A stretch of DNA of 64,000 nt, taken from positions 439,001-503,000 of the forward strand of contig NZ_CP117466.1 of assembly GCF_028621715.1 (NCBI RefSeq), written 5' to 3'. Shown here one piece after another: positions 16,383 through 24,871 of this stretch (positions are counted from its first letter, which is position 1; each line of letters opens with the position of its first letter). Below the pieces are notes generated by a model. It was not told the DNA's origin. It did no database searches and worked only from the letters and a program-made list of their open reading frames with translations. Source of the stretch: Paracoccus marcusii. Lineage in GTDB: Bacteria > Pseudomonadota > Alphaproteobacteria > Rhodobacterales > Rhodobacteraceae. The translations under genes and the position numbers were made by a program.

Positions 16383-16466
16383 GGGCGACGTGCTGCAAGG
16401 TGCGGCAGCGGACTGTAACTCCGCCGGGGAGACCCACGCCTGGTTCGATTCCAGGGTCGCCCACCA
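16383..16466 (+). tRNA. tRNA-Tyr (anticodon GTA)
   Basis: An 84-base class II tRNA with encoded CCA. The acceptor stem pairs GGGCGAC with GTCGCCC, the anticodon stem GCGGA/TCCGC encloses loop CTGTAAC (anticodon GTA), and a long variable arm of about 14 bases precedes the T arm CCTGG-TTCGATT-CCAGG. The long variable arm and GTA anticodon identify tyrosine. Confidence 0.97.
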
Positions 16467-16497
16467 CTTTCCCGACATTCCGGATGATCAAGTGGTG

Positions 16498-16514
16498 GCA
16501 GGGACCATCCCTGC
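16498..16514 (+). terminator. Hairpin downstream of tRNA-Tyr, probable terminator
   Basis: A 7-bp stem (GCAGGGA with TCCCTGC) and three-base loop lies 31 bases after the tRNA, followed six bases later by CTTTTGC. The T-run is short, so termination may be partial, leaving read-through into the glycosyltransferase gene. Confidence 0.4.
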
Positions 16515-16582
16515 AGTGGGGCTTTTGCTGTCCCCGCACAACCGCTAGGCTGAACCCGATCACGTTCCGCAAAGGATGTCGG

Positions 16583-17584
16583 GTGCCCCCCAGGAAACTT
16601 AAGCAGCCCAATCTGCTGATCGTCGCCCAGGCCGGACGGCTGGAGTTCGAGGCCGTGATCTTCATGGCCAGCCTGCGCGCGCATGCCCCGGACTTCACGG
16701 GCACGGTGTTCATCGCCGAACCCACCCCCGACGGCGCCTGGAGCGGGCATGATACGGCCATTTCGGACCCGTGCCGCCAACTGCTGGCCGATTTCGGCGC
16801 CATGATCTTGCCGTTCACCGCGCGCCATTTCGGTGCCTCCTATCCCCAGGGCAACAAGATCGAGGCCCTGTCGGTCCTGCCTGCGGGCGAGCCGTTCCTG
16901 TTTCTGGACACCGACACGCTGATCACCGGGCCGCTGGACCGGGTCCGCTTCGACTTCGCCCGGCCATCCGCCTCGATGCGGCGCGAGGGGACCTGGCCCA
17001 AGCCGCCGCTTTACGGCCCGGGCTATCACGGCATCTGGCAATCGCTTTACGACCGGTTCGGGCTGTCCTTCGCCCCCACGCTGGACCTGTCGCAGCCTGA
17101 CGAACACTGGGAACGCTATCTGTACTTCAACGCGGGGTGGTTCTTCGGGCCCGACCCTGCAGAGTTCGGCCAGCGGTTCCTGGCCTGGGCGCTGGCCCTG
17201 CGCGACAGTCCGCATGACGCATTGGCCTGCCAGGTGATGGACCCGTGGCTGGACCAGGCGGTGCTGCCGCTGGTCATCCACAGTCTGGGCGGCGGGCGGC
17301 CCGGCTCTGCGCTGGACGGTCTGGACGGCGACGTGACCTGCCATTACCGGCGGCTGCCGCTCCTCTATGCCCGCGACCCCGAGGCCGCGATCACCGCGCT
17401 GGAGGACGCCGTCGCCGCCAGGGAGGTCAAGCGCGTGCTGCGGGAATGGGAGCCTGCGCGCAAGCTGATCTATCAGGACAAGGGACGCCAGAAGGTGCGC
17501 CCGATCTTTGCCGACAGGCCGACCCCTGCCCCGGAAAAGATGATTCGCAACCAGTTGAAGGCACGGGGGTGGTGGCTGGTCTAG
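16583..17584 (+). CDS. Glycosyltransferase-fold conserved protein
   Basis: A 333-residue cytoplasmic protein starting at GTG 16583, chosen because AAAGGA lies six bases upstream and upstream residues derive from tRNA-proximal sequence. It resembles nucleotide-diphospho-sugar transferases: an N-terminal beta strand (NLLIVAQAGRLEFEAV), then FLFLDTDTLITGPLD around residue 111 with a DxD motif of the kind that binds metal and sugar nucleotide, and YLYFNAGWFFG further on. Similar stand-alone proteins occur in Rhodobacteraceae, without a proven substrate. It ends in the shared CTAG with the convergent DUF3253 gene. Confidence 0.7.
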   Translation: MPPRKLKQPNLLIVAQAGRLEFEAVIFMASLRAHAPDFTGTVFIAEPTPDGAWSGHDTAISDPCRQLLADFGAMILPFTARHFGASYPQGNKIEALSVLPAGEPFLFLDTDTLITGPLDRVRFDFARPSASMRREGTWPKPPLYGPGYHGIWQSLYDRFGLSFAPTLDLSQPDEHWERYLYFNAGWFFGPDPAEFGQRFLAWALALRDSPHDALACQVMDPWLDQAVLPLVIHSLGGGRPGSALDGLDGDVTCHYRRLPLLYARDPEAAITALEDAVAAREVKRVLREWEPARKLIYQDKGRQKVRPIFADRPTPAPEKMIRNQLKARGWWLV

Positions 17585-17817
17585 CGCCGCGCCAATCGGA
17601 TCGGGCCGCGCGGATCGGGCCCCACGGGGCGCCCCTTCTGCAGGACGGCGATGTCCCCCTCCGCCGCCATCCGCAGCGCCAGCCGCCGCAGCGGGTCCAT
17701 CAGCGGGCGCCAGTCATCGGCCAGATCGCGGGCGATCCGGCTGGGGCAGCAAGTCGTGCCCGGCCGCAGCCGCGTGACCTGCGCAAGGATCGCCCCGCGC
17801 AGGTCGTCATCGGTCAT
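17581..17817 (-). CDS. DUF3253 family protein
   Basis: A 78-residue protein (starting MTDDDLRGAILAQVTRL) recognisable as DUF3253, a small winged-helix-like family: RPGTTCCPSRIARDLADDWR, then LRRLALRMAAEGDIAVLQKG and a basic tail. Function is unknown; the shape suggests a nucleic-acid-binding helix-turn-helix without a sensor domain. The ATG overlaps the ileS stop (TGATG), so it is read from the ileS message. Its stop codon shares the palindrome CTAG with the stop of the convergent glycosyltransferase-fold gene. Confidence 0.75.
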   Translation of the reverse strand: MTDDDLRGAILAQVTRLRPGTTCCPSRIARDLADDWRPLMDPLRRLALRMAAEGDIAVLQKGRPVGPDPRGPIRLARR

Positions 17818-20711
17818 CCCAGGGCCGCGTCGCAGCGCGCGCAGACGCCCGGATGGGCATGCGTGCCGACATCGGGCAGGATCTTCCAGCAGCGCTGGCA
17901 CTTCTCGCCCTCGGCGGTCTCGAAGACGACGCCGATGCCCGGGGTCTCGGCCATGCGGAACGCCTCGGTGGGCGCGGGGTCCGCGGTCAGCGACAGGTCC
18001 GACGTGATGCACACATCCGCGAAGGCCACCGACTTAAGCGCGGCCAGCATCTGGGCATCCTCGACATGGACGACGGGCGCGGCCTCCAGGCTGGCGCCGA
18101 TCGTCTTGTCGGTCCGCTTGACCTCCAGCGCGGCGGTGACCACGCGGCGGGCGCGGCGGACATGCTCCCATTTGGCGGCCAGCGGCTCGTTCAGCCAGTC
18201 GGCCGGCGTCTGCGCGAAATCGTGCAGGTGCACGCTGTCATCCTCCGACGGGAAGCGCGACAGCCAGACGTCCTCCATCGTGAAGGGCAGGATCGGCGCC
18301 AGCCAGGTCACCAGCCGGTGGAACAGCAGGTCCAGCACCGTCCGCGCTGCCCGCCTGCGGTCGCTGTCCGCCGCGTCGCAGTACAGCGCGTCCTTGCGCA
18401 CGTCGAAATAGAAGGCTGACAGATCGACGGTGCAGAACTGGAACAGCGTCTGGAACACGCCCTGGAAATCGAACGCCGCATAGCCCTGGCGAACCTGGTG
18501 ATCCAGCTGCGCCAGCCGGTGCAGCATCCACTGCTCCAACTCGGGCATCTGGGCGGGCTCGATGCGTTCGGCATCGTCGAACGCGGCCAGCGCCCCCAGC
18601 AGGAAGCGCAGCGTGTTGCGCAGGCGGCGATAGCTGTCGGCGGTGCCCTTCAGGATCTCGGGGCCGATCCGCTGGTCGGCGGTATAATCGGCCTGCGCCA
18701 CCCACAGGCGCAGGATGTCGGCGCCGTACTGTTCGATCACCTTGGCGGGCACGATGGTGTTGCCAAGCGACTTGGACATCTTCATGCCCTTCTCGTCCAG
18801 CGTGAAGCCATGCGTGACCACGTTGCGATAGGGCGCGCGGCCCTTGGTGGCCGACGCCTGCAGCAGCGACGACTGGAACCAGCCGCGATGCTGATCGGTG
18901 CCTTCCAGATAGACGTCGGCGATCCCGTCCGGTGCGCCATCCTCGCGGTCGCGCAGCACGAAGCTGTGGGTCGAGCCGCTGTCGAACCACACGTCCAGCA
19001 CGTCCATGACTTGGTCATAGGCCTCAGGGTCCGCGATCCCGTCCAGCACCCGCGCCTTGAAGCCCGCGCTGTACCAGACATCCGCGCCATCCGCCTCGAA
19101 GGCCGCGACGATCCGGTCGTTCAGGCGCGCATCGCGCAGCAGGAAGTCGTCGTCGGTGGGCTTGGCGCCCTTCTTAACGAAGCAGGTCAGCGGCACGCCC
19201 CAGGCCCGCTGGCGCGACAGCACCCAGTCGGGGCGGTTCTCGACCATGGAATGGATGCGGTTGCGCCCGGTCTTGGGCCACCACTTGACCAGCTGGTCGA
19301 TCGAGGTCAGCGCCCGCGCCCGGATCGTGTCGCCATGCTGGCCCAGCCCGTCGTCCAAGGGCTTGTCGATGGCCGCGAACCACTGGGGCGTGTTGCGATA
19401 GATCAGCGGCGCCTTGGACCGCCAGCTGTGCGGATAGGAGTGCTTGATCTTGCCCTTAGCCAGCAGCGCCCCGGCCCAGGCCAGCTGCTTGATGACGCTG
19501 ACATTGGCCGGGCCGTCCTTGCCGTCGGGCGCCACGATCGCCTCGCCACCGAAGATCGGCAGGTCCTTGCGATAGCTGCCGTCCGGCTCGACATTGTAGG
19601 TCATCGGCAGCTTGAAGCGCAGGCCCAGCTGATAGTCGTCGTCGCCATGGCTGGGCGCGGTGTGGACGAAGCCCGTACCCGCCTCGTCGGTGACATGATC
19701 GCCGGGCAGCATGGGGACGTCATAGTCCCACTCGCCTGCGCCACCCTCGACTCCGCGCAGGGGGTGGGACAGGATCAGCCCCTCAAGATCAGCGGCTGTC
19801 ACGTCCGCAACACGCTGGAACTCGGTCACCTTGGCTTGCGTCATGACGCCTTGCGCCAGCGCATCGGCCAGCACCAGATGCTCTCCGGCGACGGCGGTCG
19901 AGCCTTCGGCCACGGCATCGACCTGATAGAGGCCATAGGCGATCTGCGGGTTGAACGCGACGGCGCGGTTCTGCGGGATGGTCCAGGGGGTGGTGGTCCA
20001 GATGACGACCTTGGCGTTCGACAGGGCGCCCTGCCCCTGCACCCCGAACCGCACCCAGATCGTGTGGCTGGTATGGTCGTGATACTCGACCTCGGCCTCG
20101 GCTAGGGCGGTCTTCTCCACCGGCGACCACATCACGGGCTTGGACCCCTGATACAGCGAGCCGTTCATCACCAGCTTCATGAACTCGGCCGCGATGACGG
20201 CCTCGGCGTGGTAGTCCATCGTCAGATAGGGCCGGTCCCAGGCCCCGGTCACGCCCAGGCGCTTGAACTCCTCGCGCTGGATGTCGACCCATTCGTCGGC
20301 AAAGCGGCGGCATTCCTGGCGGAACTCGACCATGTCGACCGCGTCCTTGTCGCGGCCTTCCTTGCGGTACTTCTCCTCGATCTTCCATTCGATCGGCAGG
20401 CCGTGACAGTCCCAGCCCGGCACATAGCGCGCATCGAAACCCATCATCTGGTGCGACCGCACGACGATGTCCTTGATGGTCTTGTTCAGCGCGTGGCCGA
20501 TATGCAGATGCCCGTTGGCATAAGGCGGGCCATCATGCAGCACGAACGGCTTGCGCCCCGCCGCGGTGGACCGCAGGCGGTCATAGACGCCGATGCGCGC
20601 CCACCGCTCCAGCCATTCGGGTTCGCGCGCAGGCAGGCCCGCACGCATCGGAAACTCGGTCTGGGGCAGAAAGACGGTATCGCGGTAATCGGGCTGCGTG
20701 GCGTCGGCCAT
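17814..20711 (-). CDS. ileS: Isoleucyl-tRNA synthetase
   Basis: A 965-residue class I synthetase charging tRNA-Ile. The HIGH motif appears as HLHIGH at residues 68-73, the KMSKS loop as GMKMSKSLGN near residue 644, the CP1 editing domain between them contains the usual GTGFVHTAPSHGDDDY segment, and the C-terminal zinc finger is intact (CQRCW about residue 936 and CARC about 957). It is the bacterial IleS1-type length and order. It is preceded by a roughly 100-base leader with a strong hairpin and a good promoter on the minus strand, and overlaps the downstream DUF3253 gene. Confidence 0.98.
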   Translation of the reverse strand: MADATQPDYRDTVFLPQTEFPMRAGLPAREPEWLERWARIGVYDRLRSTAAGRKPFVLHDGPPYANGHLHIGHALNKTIKDIVVRSHQMMGFDARYVPGWDCHGLPIEWKIEEKYRKEGRDKDAVDMVEFRQECRRFADEWVDIQREEFKRLGVTGAWDRPYLTMDYHAEAVIAAEFMKLVMNGSLYQGSKPVMWSPVEKTALAEAEVEYHDHTSHTIWVRFGVQGQGALSNAKVVIWTTTPWTIPQNRAVAFNPQIAYGLYQVDAVAEGSTAVAGEHLVLADALAQGVMTQAKVTEFQRVADVTAADLEGLILSHPLRGVEGGAGEWDYDVPMLPGDHVTDEAGTGFVHTAPSHGDDDYQLGLRFKLPMTYNVEPDGSYRKDLPIFGGEAIVAPDGKDGPANVSVIKQLAWAGALLAKGKIKHSYPHSWRSKAPLIYRNTPQWFAAIDKPLDDGLGQHGDTIRARALTSIDQLVKWWPKTGRNRIHSMVENRPDWVLSRQRAWGVPLTCFVKKGAKPTDDDFLLRDARLNDRIVAAFEADGADVWYSAGFKARVLDGIADPEAYDQVMDVLDVWFDSGSTHSFVLRDREDGAPDGIADVYLEGTDQHRGWFQSSLLQASATKGRAPYRNVVTHGFTLDEKGMKMSKSLGNTIVPAKVIEQYGADILRLWVAQADYTADQRIGPEILKGTADSYRRLRNTLRFLLGALAAFDDAERIEPAQMPELEQWMLHRLAQLDHQVRQGYAAFDFQGVFQTLFQFCTVDLSAFYFDVRKDALYCDAADSDRRRAARTVLDLLFHRLVTWLAPILPFTMEDVWLSRFPSEDDSVHLHDFAQTPADWLNEPLAAKWEHVRRARRVVTAALEVKRTDKTIGASLEAAPVVHVEDAQMLAALKSVAFADVCITSDLSLTADPAPTEAFRMAETPGIGVVFETAEGEKCQRCWKILPDVGTHAHPGVCARCDAALG

Positions 20712-20748
20712 CGGGGCGTTCCTTTGAGAGATGTTCGGACAAGACTGA

Positions 20749-20778
20749 CCCGGCGGCGTGAAACCTCACGCCACCGGG
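20749..20778 (-). promoter_or_regulatory. ileS: Stem-loop in the ileS 5' leader
   Basis: A 13-bp stem (20749-20761 with 20766-20778, one G-U pair in the RNA) with a four-base loop lies 38 bases upstream of the ileS start and downstream of the predicted transcription start. There is no U-run and no T-box specifier/antiterminator pattern that I can see. It may stabilise the mRNA or attenuate it; function unknown. Confidence 0.45.
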
Positions 20779-20819
20779 CTGCTAATTCGAGATCCGAACG
20801 CCGGAAATTTCATCCGCCC

Positions 20820-20848
20820 TCTATAGAAAGCGCCGCTTGGCGCTGCAA
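20820..20848 (-). promoter_or_regulatory. ileS: Promoter of ileS
   Basis: On the minus strand TTGCAG (20848-20843), a 17-base spacer and TATAGA (20825-20820) give one of the better sigma-70-like matches of the window. The start would be near 20813, leaving a leader of about 100 bases. Confidence 0.5.
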
Positions 20849-20912
20849 GCGCCGAACCTAGCGCATGGGCCCCCGTCCCGCTAGACTGCGGCCACCGCCT
20901 TCGGAGAGCCCG

Positions 20913-21740
20913 ATGCCCCCCGCCCCCCTGCGCAGCCGCCTGACCCGTCGCGATGCGGCGCTGCGCCGGTTCGCACGGCTGCGCTACGGTCCGCGTGGCA
21001 CACTGGCGCTGCACCGCCACGCGATCGGCGCGGACCTGCTGCGCGCGCCGGTGAACGTGATGCTGGCGCCGGTGGCCCTGCTGATGCTGGGCGCGGGCTG
21101 GGCCCTGACGTGGATGGGGGCCACGCGGGTGGGCGGCTGGCTGCGCAGCCGGCGGGTGTTCCTGCGGTCCGACGTCTCGACGGTGATCCAGCGCGACCTG
21201 GGCGCGCTGATCGCCGATCTGCAGCGGCAGGGCCTGGGTCCGGACACGTCCCCCGACCGCATCGCCCGCGCCATCCGCAGCCATGCCGACACCCGCAATG
21301 CCGTAGCCGAGATCACGACCTCGCTGATCGTGCTGACCGTGGGGATCGCGCTGTTTCACCGCGCGACACCGGGCATGATCTCGCTTGCCGGGCCCATGGC
21401 GCAGATGCGCGCGCATGGTGCCGCGGTGCGCGACTTCGCCCTGGGCGACACGTTGGGGCGGGCATGGTACTGGGCCTTTCCGGTGGAGACCGCGCCGCTG
21501 ACGGTCGTCGCGACCGGGGTGGCGCTGGCCGTCGCGGGGTCGTTGGTCACCACCTTCGCGGGGCTGATCGCGGACCCGGTCCAGCTGTGGACCGGCGTCC
21601 ATCGGCGGCGCCTGTCGCGCCTGATGGCACGGCTGGACGCCGAGACGGACAGCGGCGCGCCAGAACCCGAACACCTGCTGGCCCGACTTGGCGACGTGAT
21701 CGACACGGCGCTGATCGCGCTGCGATCCTGGCGCGGCTGA
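20913..21740 (+). CDS. Conserved three-span membrane protein of unknown function
   Basis: A 275-residue protein with a basic N-terminus (RSRLTRRDAALRRFARL) and hydrophobic spans at roughly residues 45-68, 143-160 and 203-228. A segment RSRRVFLRSDVSTVIQRDL links the first two spans, and the C-terminus is an acidic amphipathic helix. It looks like a Rhodobacteraceae-restricted family (I think the one catalogued as DUF6635, but this is from memory). ATG 20913 is chosen because GGAGAG lies seven bases upstream; an in-frame ATG 16 codons earlier has none. It is divergent from ileS and convergent with queF. No function is claimed. Confidence 0.65.
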   Translation: MPPAPLRSRLTRRDAALRRFARLRYGPRGTLALHRHAIGADLLRAPVNVMLAPVALLMLGAGWALTWMGATRVGGWLRSRRVFLRSDVSTVIQRDLGALIADLQRQGLGPDTSPDRIARAIRSHADTRNAVAEITTSLIVLTVGIALFHRATPGMISLAGPMAQMRAHGAAVRDFALGDTLGRAWYWAFPVETAPLTVVATGVALAVAGSLVTTFAGLIADPVQLWTGVHRRRLSRLMARLDAETDSGAPEPEHLLARLGDVIDTALIALRSWRG

Positions 21741-21747
21741 ACGCCGC

Positions 21748-22209
21748 CTAGCCGCGCCCGCGATAGGTCGGCACGCCCTGATCGGGCAGCCACAGGCCCG
21801 CAGGCGCCGCGCCCGTCTGCCAGAACACGTCGATCGGCATGCCGCCGCGCGGATACCAGTATCCGCCGATGCGCAGCCAAGCGGGCTCCAGCAGGTCGGC
21901 GATGCGGCGGCCGATGCCCACGGTGCAATCCTCGTGGAAGGCGCCGTGGTTGCGGAAGCTGCCCAGGAACAGCTTCAGCGATTTCGATTCGACCAGCCAG
22001 TCGCCGGGGACATAGTCGATCACCAGATGCGCGAAATCGGGCTGGCCGGTCAGCGGGCACAGGCTGGTGAATTCGGGCTGGGTAAAGCGCACGGCATAGG
22101 TCTGGCCGGGCTGGGGGTTGGGCACACGTTCCAGCACGGCCTGGTCGGGGTGCTGCGGCAGGGGGGTGTCGCTGCCCAGCTGGGTCAGCGCGTCGGTATA
22201 GTGGCTCAT
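21748..22209 (-). CDS. queF: NADPH-dependent 7-cyano-7-deazaguanine reductase QueF
   Basis: A 153-residue unimodular QueF reducing preQ0 to preQ1 in queuosine biosynthesis. The tunnel-fold catalytic pair is visible as Cys51 ([11 protein letters not shown]) and Asp58, followed by the QueF motif [20 protein letters not shown]. The length corresponds to the short cytosolic type. AGGAGCG precedes the ATG. No other queuosine gene is in the window, and I saw no preQ1 riboswitch in the leader. Confidence 0.95.
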   Translation of the reverse strand: MSHYTDALTQLGSDTPLPQHPDQAVLERVPNPQPGQTYAVRFTQPEFTSLCPLTGQPDFAHLVIDYVPGDWLVESKSLKLFLGSFRNHGAFHEDCTVGIGRRIADLLEPAWLRIGGYWYPRGGMPIDVFWQTGAAPAGLWLPDQGVPTYRGRG

Positions 22210-22253
22210 GGCTCGCTCCTGTTTTGTCCGGGTGGGCTGCGACCGGGTGGCCC

Positions 22254-22282
22254 CCCTTACGGCGGCACGCGGCCCCTTGCAA
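22254..22282 (-). promoter_or_regulatory. queF: Candidate promoter for queF
   Basis: On the minus strand TTGCAA (22282-22277) and TAAGGG (22259-22254) are 17 bases apart, about 45 bases before the start codon. The -10 match is weak. Confidence 0.3.
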
Positions 22283-22311
22283 CCGCGCCGCCCCTGCCCC
22301 AGATGCGGCGC

Positions 22312-22710
22312 ATGGACCCGCGTTTCGACATCACCGAGGCAGAGATCGCCCGCACCGTCGCCGTCTTCTACGGCGCCGTGCGGCGGCACGAGGTGCTGGC
22401 CCCGATCTTTGCCGAACATGTCGGCGACTGGGCCGCGCATGAGGATCGCATCGCTGCCTTCTGGAAGGGCGCGATCCTGCAAAAGGCGGGCTACAACGGC
22501 AGCCCGATGCGCGCGCACCTGTCCGCGGGCAACGTCCGCCCCGAGCATTTCGAGATCTGGCTGGCGCTGTTCGACGAGGCGCTGCGCCGCACCCTGCCGC
22601 CCTGGTCGGCCCGCGCCTGGTCGCAGATGGCGCATCGCATCGGCCAGGGGCTGCGCGCCGGGGTGCAGAACATCGACGCGGGCCGCGCGGGGCCGCCCGT
22701 CCTGCGCTAG
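22312..22710 (+). CDS. Group III truncated haemoglobin
   Basis: A 132-residue globin of the truncated type III class. The B-helix FY pair (residues 19-20), the [14 protein letters not shown] segment around 50-63, and the proximal histidine His69 in MRAHLSAGN fit the class, as do the E-helix-shortened layout and the late Trp. Such proteins bind O2 or NO; the role here is not known. The start is uncertain: ATG 22303 adds MRR, and neither start has a convincing ribosome-binding site. The gene is divergent from queF, and its stop shares CTAG with the convergent channel gene. Confidence 0.85.
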   Translation: MDPRFDITEAEIARTVAVFYGAVRRHEVLAPIFAEHVGDWAAHEDRIAAFWKGAILQKAGYNGSPMRAHLSAGNVRPEHFEIWLALFDEALRRTLPPWSARAWSQMAHRIGQGLRAGVQNIDAGRAGPPVLR

Positions 22711-23363
22711 CCGCGGGTGCGCGGCGGGCGGGGGCGATAGACCGGCAGCTTCCAGCCTCGCACCATGCTGCCCGCACGCAGCACGAAGGTGACCACGCCG
22801 CAGGCGGCCAGGGCCTCGACCCGGCCCAAGCCCATCCAGACCAGCAGCACCGCCGCCAGCGCCCCGCCAAAGGCCGCGGTCAGGTACAGTTCGCCCTGTT
22901 TCAGGACCAGCGGCACCTCGTTGCCGACCACGTCGCGCATCAGCCCGCCGAAGGTGCCGGTGACCACGCCCATGATGACCACGATGACCGGACTGAACCC
23001 GCCCGCCAGGGCCACTGCGACGCCCGCGGGCACCGCCACGGACAGGGCAAAGGCGTCCAGCCACAGCAGCAGGCGATAACGGCTTTCGAACCGGTGCGCG
23101 GTCCAGAACACGACCATCGCCGCCACCGCGGCCACCACGACCAGCGACGGCCGGGCGACCCAGAACACCATGTCGCGGCCCAGGATCAGGTCGCGCAGCG
23201 TCCCGCCGCCCACGGCCGTCATCGCGGCCATGAAGACAAAGCCCACCGGGTCCAGCTGCGCGCGGCTGGCCACCAACGCCCCGGTCAGCGCAAAGACCAG
23301 CACCGAGGCATAGTCCAGCACCCAGACCAGCGTGGGCAGCCCCGCGATCACCTGTCCCGTCAC
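22707..23363 (-). CDS. TRIC-type cation channel family protein (UPF0126/YadS)
   Basis: A 218-residue inner-membrane protein with seven hydrophobic spans arranged as an inverted repeat of three plus one. The duplicated Gly-rich motifs are visible: [19 protein letters not shown] about residue 45 and [19 protein letters not shown] about 130. Prokaryotic members form trimeric cation channels. I use GTG 23363, which overlaps the rnhA stop (GTGA); the longer frame upstream is rnhA read out of frame. The C-terminus is Arg/Pro-rich. It forms an overlapping run with rnhA and the GST gene. Confidence 0.85.
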   Translation of the reverse strand: MTGQVIAGLPTLVWVLDYASVLVFALTGALVASRAQLDPVGFVFMAAMTAVGGGTLRDLILGRDMVFWVARPSLVVVAAVAAMVVFWTAHRFESRYRLLLWLDAFALSVAVPAGVAVALAGGFSPVIVVIMGVVTGTFGGLMRDVVGNEVPLVLKQGELYLTAAFGGALAAVLLVWMGLGRVEALAACGVVTFVLRAGSMVRGWKLPVYRPRPPRTRG

Positions 23364-23812
23364 GGCTTGAACGGCGCCATGCCCGCGCGGGCCAGTTCGT
23401 CCGCACGTTCGTTCTCGGCATGGCCGGCATGGCCCTTGATCCAGCGCCATTCGACGCTGTGGGTGGCCTGCGCCGCATCAAGCCGCTGCCACAATTCGAC
23501 GTTCTTGACGGGCTTCTTGTCGGCGGTCCTCCAGCCGTTGCGCTTCCAGCCGTGGATCCACTGGGTCACGCCGTTCTTGACATAATTGCTGTCGGTCACG
23601 ATCACGATGGTGCTGGGCCGGGTCAGCGCCTCCAGCGCGCTGATGGCGGCCATCAGCTCCATCCGATTGTTGGTCGTGGCAGGCTCTCCGCCCTGCAACT
23701 CGCGCTGCTTGACCACGTTCGCGCCGTCCAGCGCGCGCATCAGCACGCCCCAGCCGCCGGGGCCGGGATTGCCGCTGCAGGCGCCGTCGGTCCAGGCGAA
23801 CAGCTCAGCCAT
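23360..23812 (-). CDS. rnhA: Ribonuclease HI
   Basis: A 150-residue RNase HI degrading the RNA strand of RNA-DNA hybrids. The DEDD active site is complete: Asp in [16 protein letters not shown], Glu in [12 protein letters not shown], Asp in [11 protein letters not shown] and Asp in NERADELA, with the basic handle [16 protein letters not shown] between. Length is that of the Escherichia coli enzyme. Its ATG lies within the last codons of the upstream GST gene (8-base overlap) and its stop overlaps the following channel gene, so all three are likely one message. Confidence 0.97.
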   Translation of the reverse strand: MAELFAWTDGACSGNPGPGGWGVLMRALDGANVVKQRELQGGEPATTNNRMELMAAISALEALTRPSTIVIVTDSNYVKNGVTQWIHGWKRNGWRTADKKPVKNVELWQRLDAAQATHSVEWRWIKGHAGHAENERADELARAGMAPFKP

Positions 23813-24410
23813 CGATGGTCACGTGCCCCGGCAGGGCCGCCACCCGCGCCAGCCAGCCGCGCACGGCCGGAAAGCGGTTCATGTCGAACCCGCCGCGCGC
23901 ACCCGCGCTGTGCGTATAGGCATAGAGGCAGATGTCGGCCAGGCTGGCCGCGTCGCCCACCAGCCAGTCTTGGGTCGCCAGATGATTTTCCATCACGGAC
24001 AGCAGCGCGTGGCCGCGATCCAGCAGGTCGGCCAGCCGGTCGGGCGTGGCATCCGCCGCGCGATGGGGATAGCTGACCAGCGCCTGGCGCACCGCGATGA
24101 CCGGTTCGTGGTTGTACTGTTCCCAGAACATCCAGCCCAGCATCTGCGCCCGCAGGGTCCGGCTGGCGGGCCAATAAGCCGTGCCCTCGCCCAGATAGCA
24201 CAGGATGGCGTTCGATTCCGCCAGCGTGGTCCCGTCGTCCAGACGCAGCGCCGGCAGCTTGCCGAAGGGCAGCGCGCCCTGGTCCTTGGCCTGCTGCAGG
24301 GCGGCCGATCCGTATTCGCAATCGACCCGGTCCAGCGACTGGCCGGTCAGCGCCGCCAGCAGCCTGACCTTGTAGCTGTTGCCCGATGAGGGCATCGAAT
24401 AGAGCCGCAT
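23805..24410 (-). CDS. Glutathione S-transferase family protein
   Basis: A 201-residue two-domain GST. The thioredoxin-like N-terminal half starts [18 protein letters not shown] and contains the glutathione-binding [12 protein letters not shown] and [12 protein letters not shown] motifs (cis-Pro and the ES pair); the helical C-terminal half carries [17 protein letters not shown] with the conserved capping Asp. The active-site residue is probably one of the Ser residues near position 8-9. Substrate unknown. AAAGGGA precedes the ATG at 24410. It leads the GST-rnhA-TRIC overlapping run. Confidence 0.88.
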   Translation of the reverse strand: MRLYSMPSSGNSYKVRLLAALTGQSLDRVDCEYGSAALQQAKDQGALPFGKLPALRLDDGTTLAESNAILCYLGEGTAYWPASRTLRAQMLGWMFWEQYNHEPVIAVRQALVSYPHRAADATPDRLADLLDRGHALLSVMENHLATQDWLVGDAASLADICLYAYTHSAGARGGFDMNRFPAVRGWLARVAALPGHVTIDG

Positions 24411-24473
24411 GCTGTCCCTTTCCGCCTTGTCCGCGCCGCTATAGCCGCGATCGGCGCGGCAGGCCAGCGGGCC

Positions 24474-24803
24474 TCAGGCGGGCGCGGGAAGATACGGGAT
24501 GCTGCCGGCCGCGTCGCTGTCGTCGATCAGCCGGAAATGGCTGACGGACCCGCGCTTGCGGGCATTCGCATGGGGCGCATAGTCGGGATCGTTGACGAAG
24601 CCCATCGCGTCCTCGCGGGTCGGGAACTCGATCAGCGCGATCAGGGTGACGTCGCGGGCCTCGCCCTCCAGCGTCTCGATATGGCCGGACCGGGACAGGT
24701 AGCGGCCGTTGTGGCGGGCGGCGATGTCATGGACCGCCGCCGCATAGGGGGCGATCCAGGCGTCGTCGGTGACGGTGACTTCGGCAATCAGATAGACGGT
24801 CAT
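24474..24803 (-). CDS. DUF1330 family protein
   Basis: A 109-residue ferredoxin-like (dimeric alpha-beta barrel) protein. The family pattern is clear: TVYLIAEVTVTDDAW at the start, YLSRSGHIETLEGE in the middle and VTLIALIEFPTREDAMGFVN. These proteins are small dimers of unknown function, occasionally linked to degradation pathways. It stands alone between GST and ispH. Confidence 0.82.
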   Translation of the reverse strand: MTVYLIAEVTVTDDAWIAPYAAAVHDIAARHNGRYLSRSGHIETLEGEARDVTLIALIEFPTREDAMGFVNDPDYAPHANARKRGSVSHFRLIDDSDAAGSIPYLPAPA

Positions 24804-24871
24804 GTGGGGTCCTCCAACCTGTGGCCGGAGGATAGGACCGGGGCGGGCGATCCGGCAAGGGGCCGGTTCGG

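Noticed and set aside
18498..20105. A 535-codon plus-strand frame antisense to ileS
   Set aside because: Complete overlap with a certain gene and shadow-like composition.
20712..20812. T-box riboswitch in the ileS leader
   Set aside because: The leader is only about 100 bases and has no specifier loop or T-box/antiterminator sequence; only one hairpin is visible.
22210..22302. preQ1 riboswitch before queF
   Set aside because: The leader is too GC-rich and lacks the A-rich tail and C-rich loop of preQ1 aptamers.
21748..23481. A single 577-codon minus-strand frame covering queF and sequence upstream
   Set aside because: Only the last 153 residues are QueF; upstream it runs out of frame through the channel gene and antisense to the globin. 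I treat QueF as starting at 22209.
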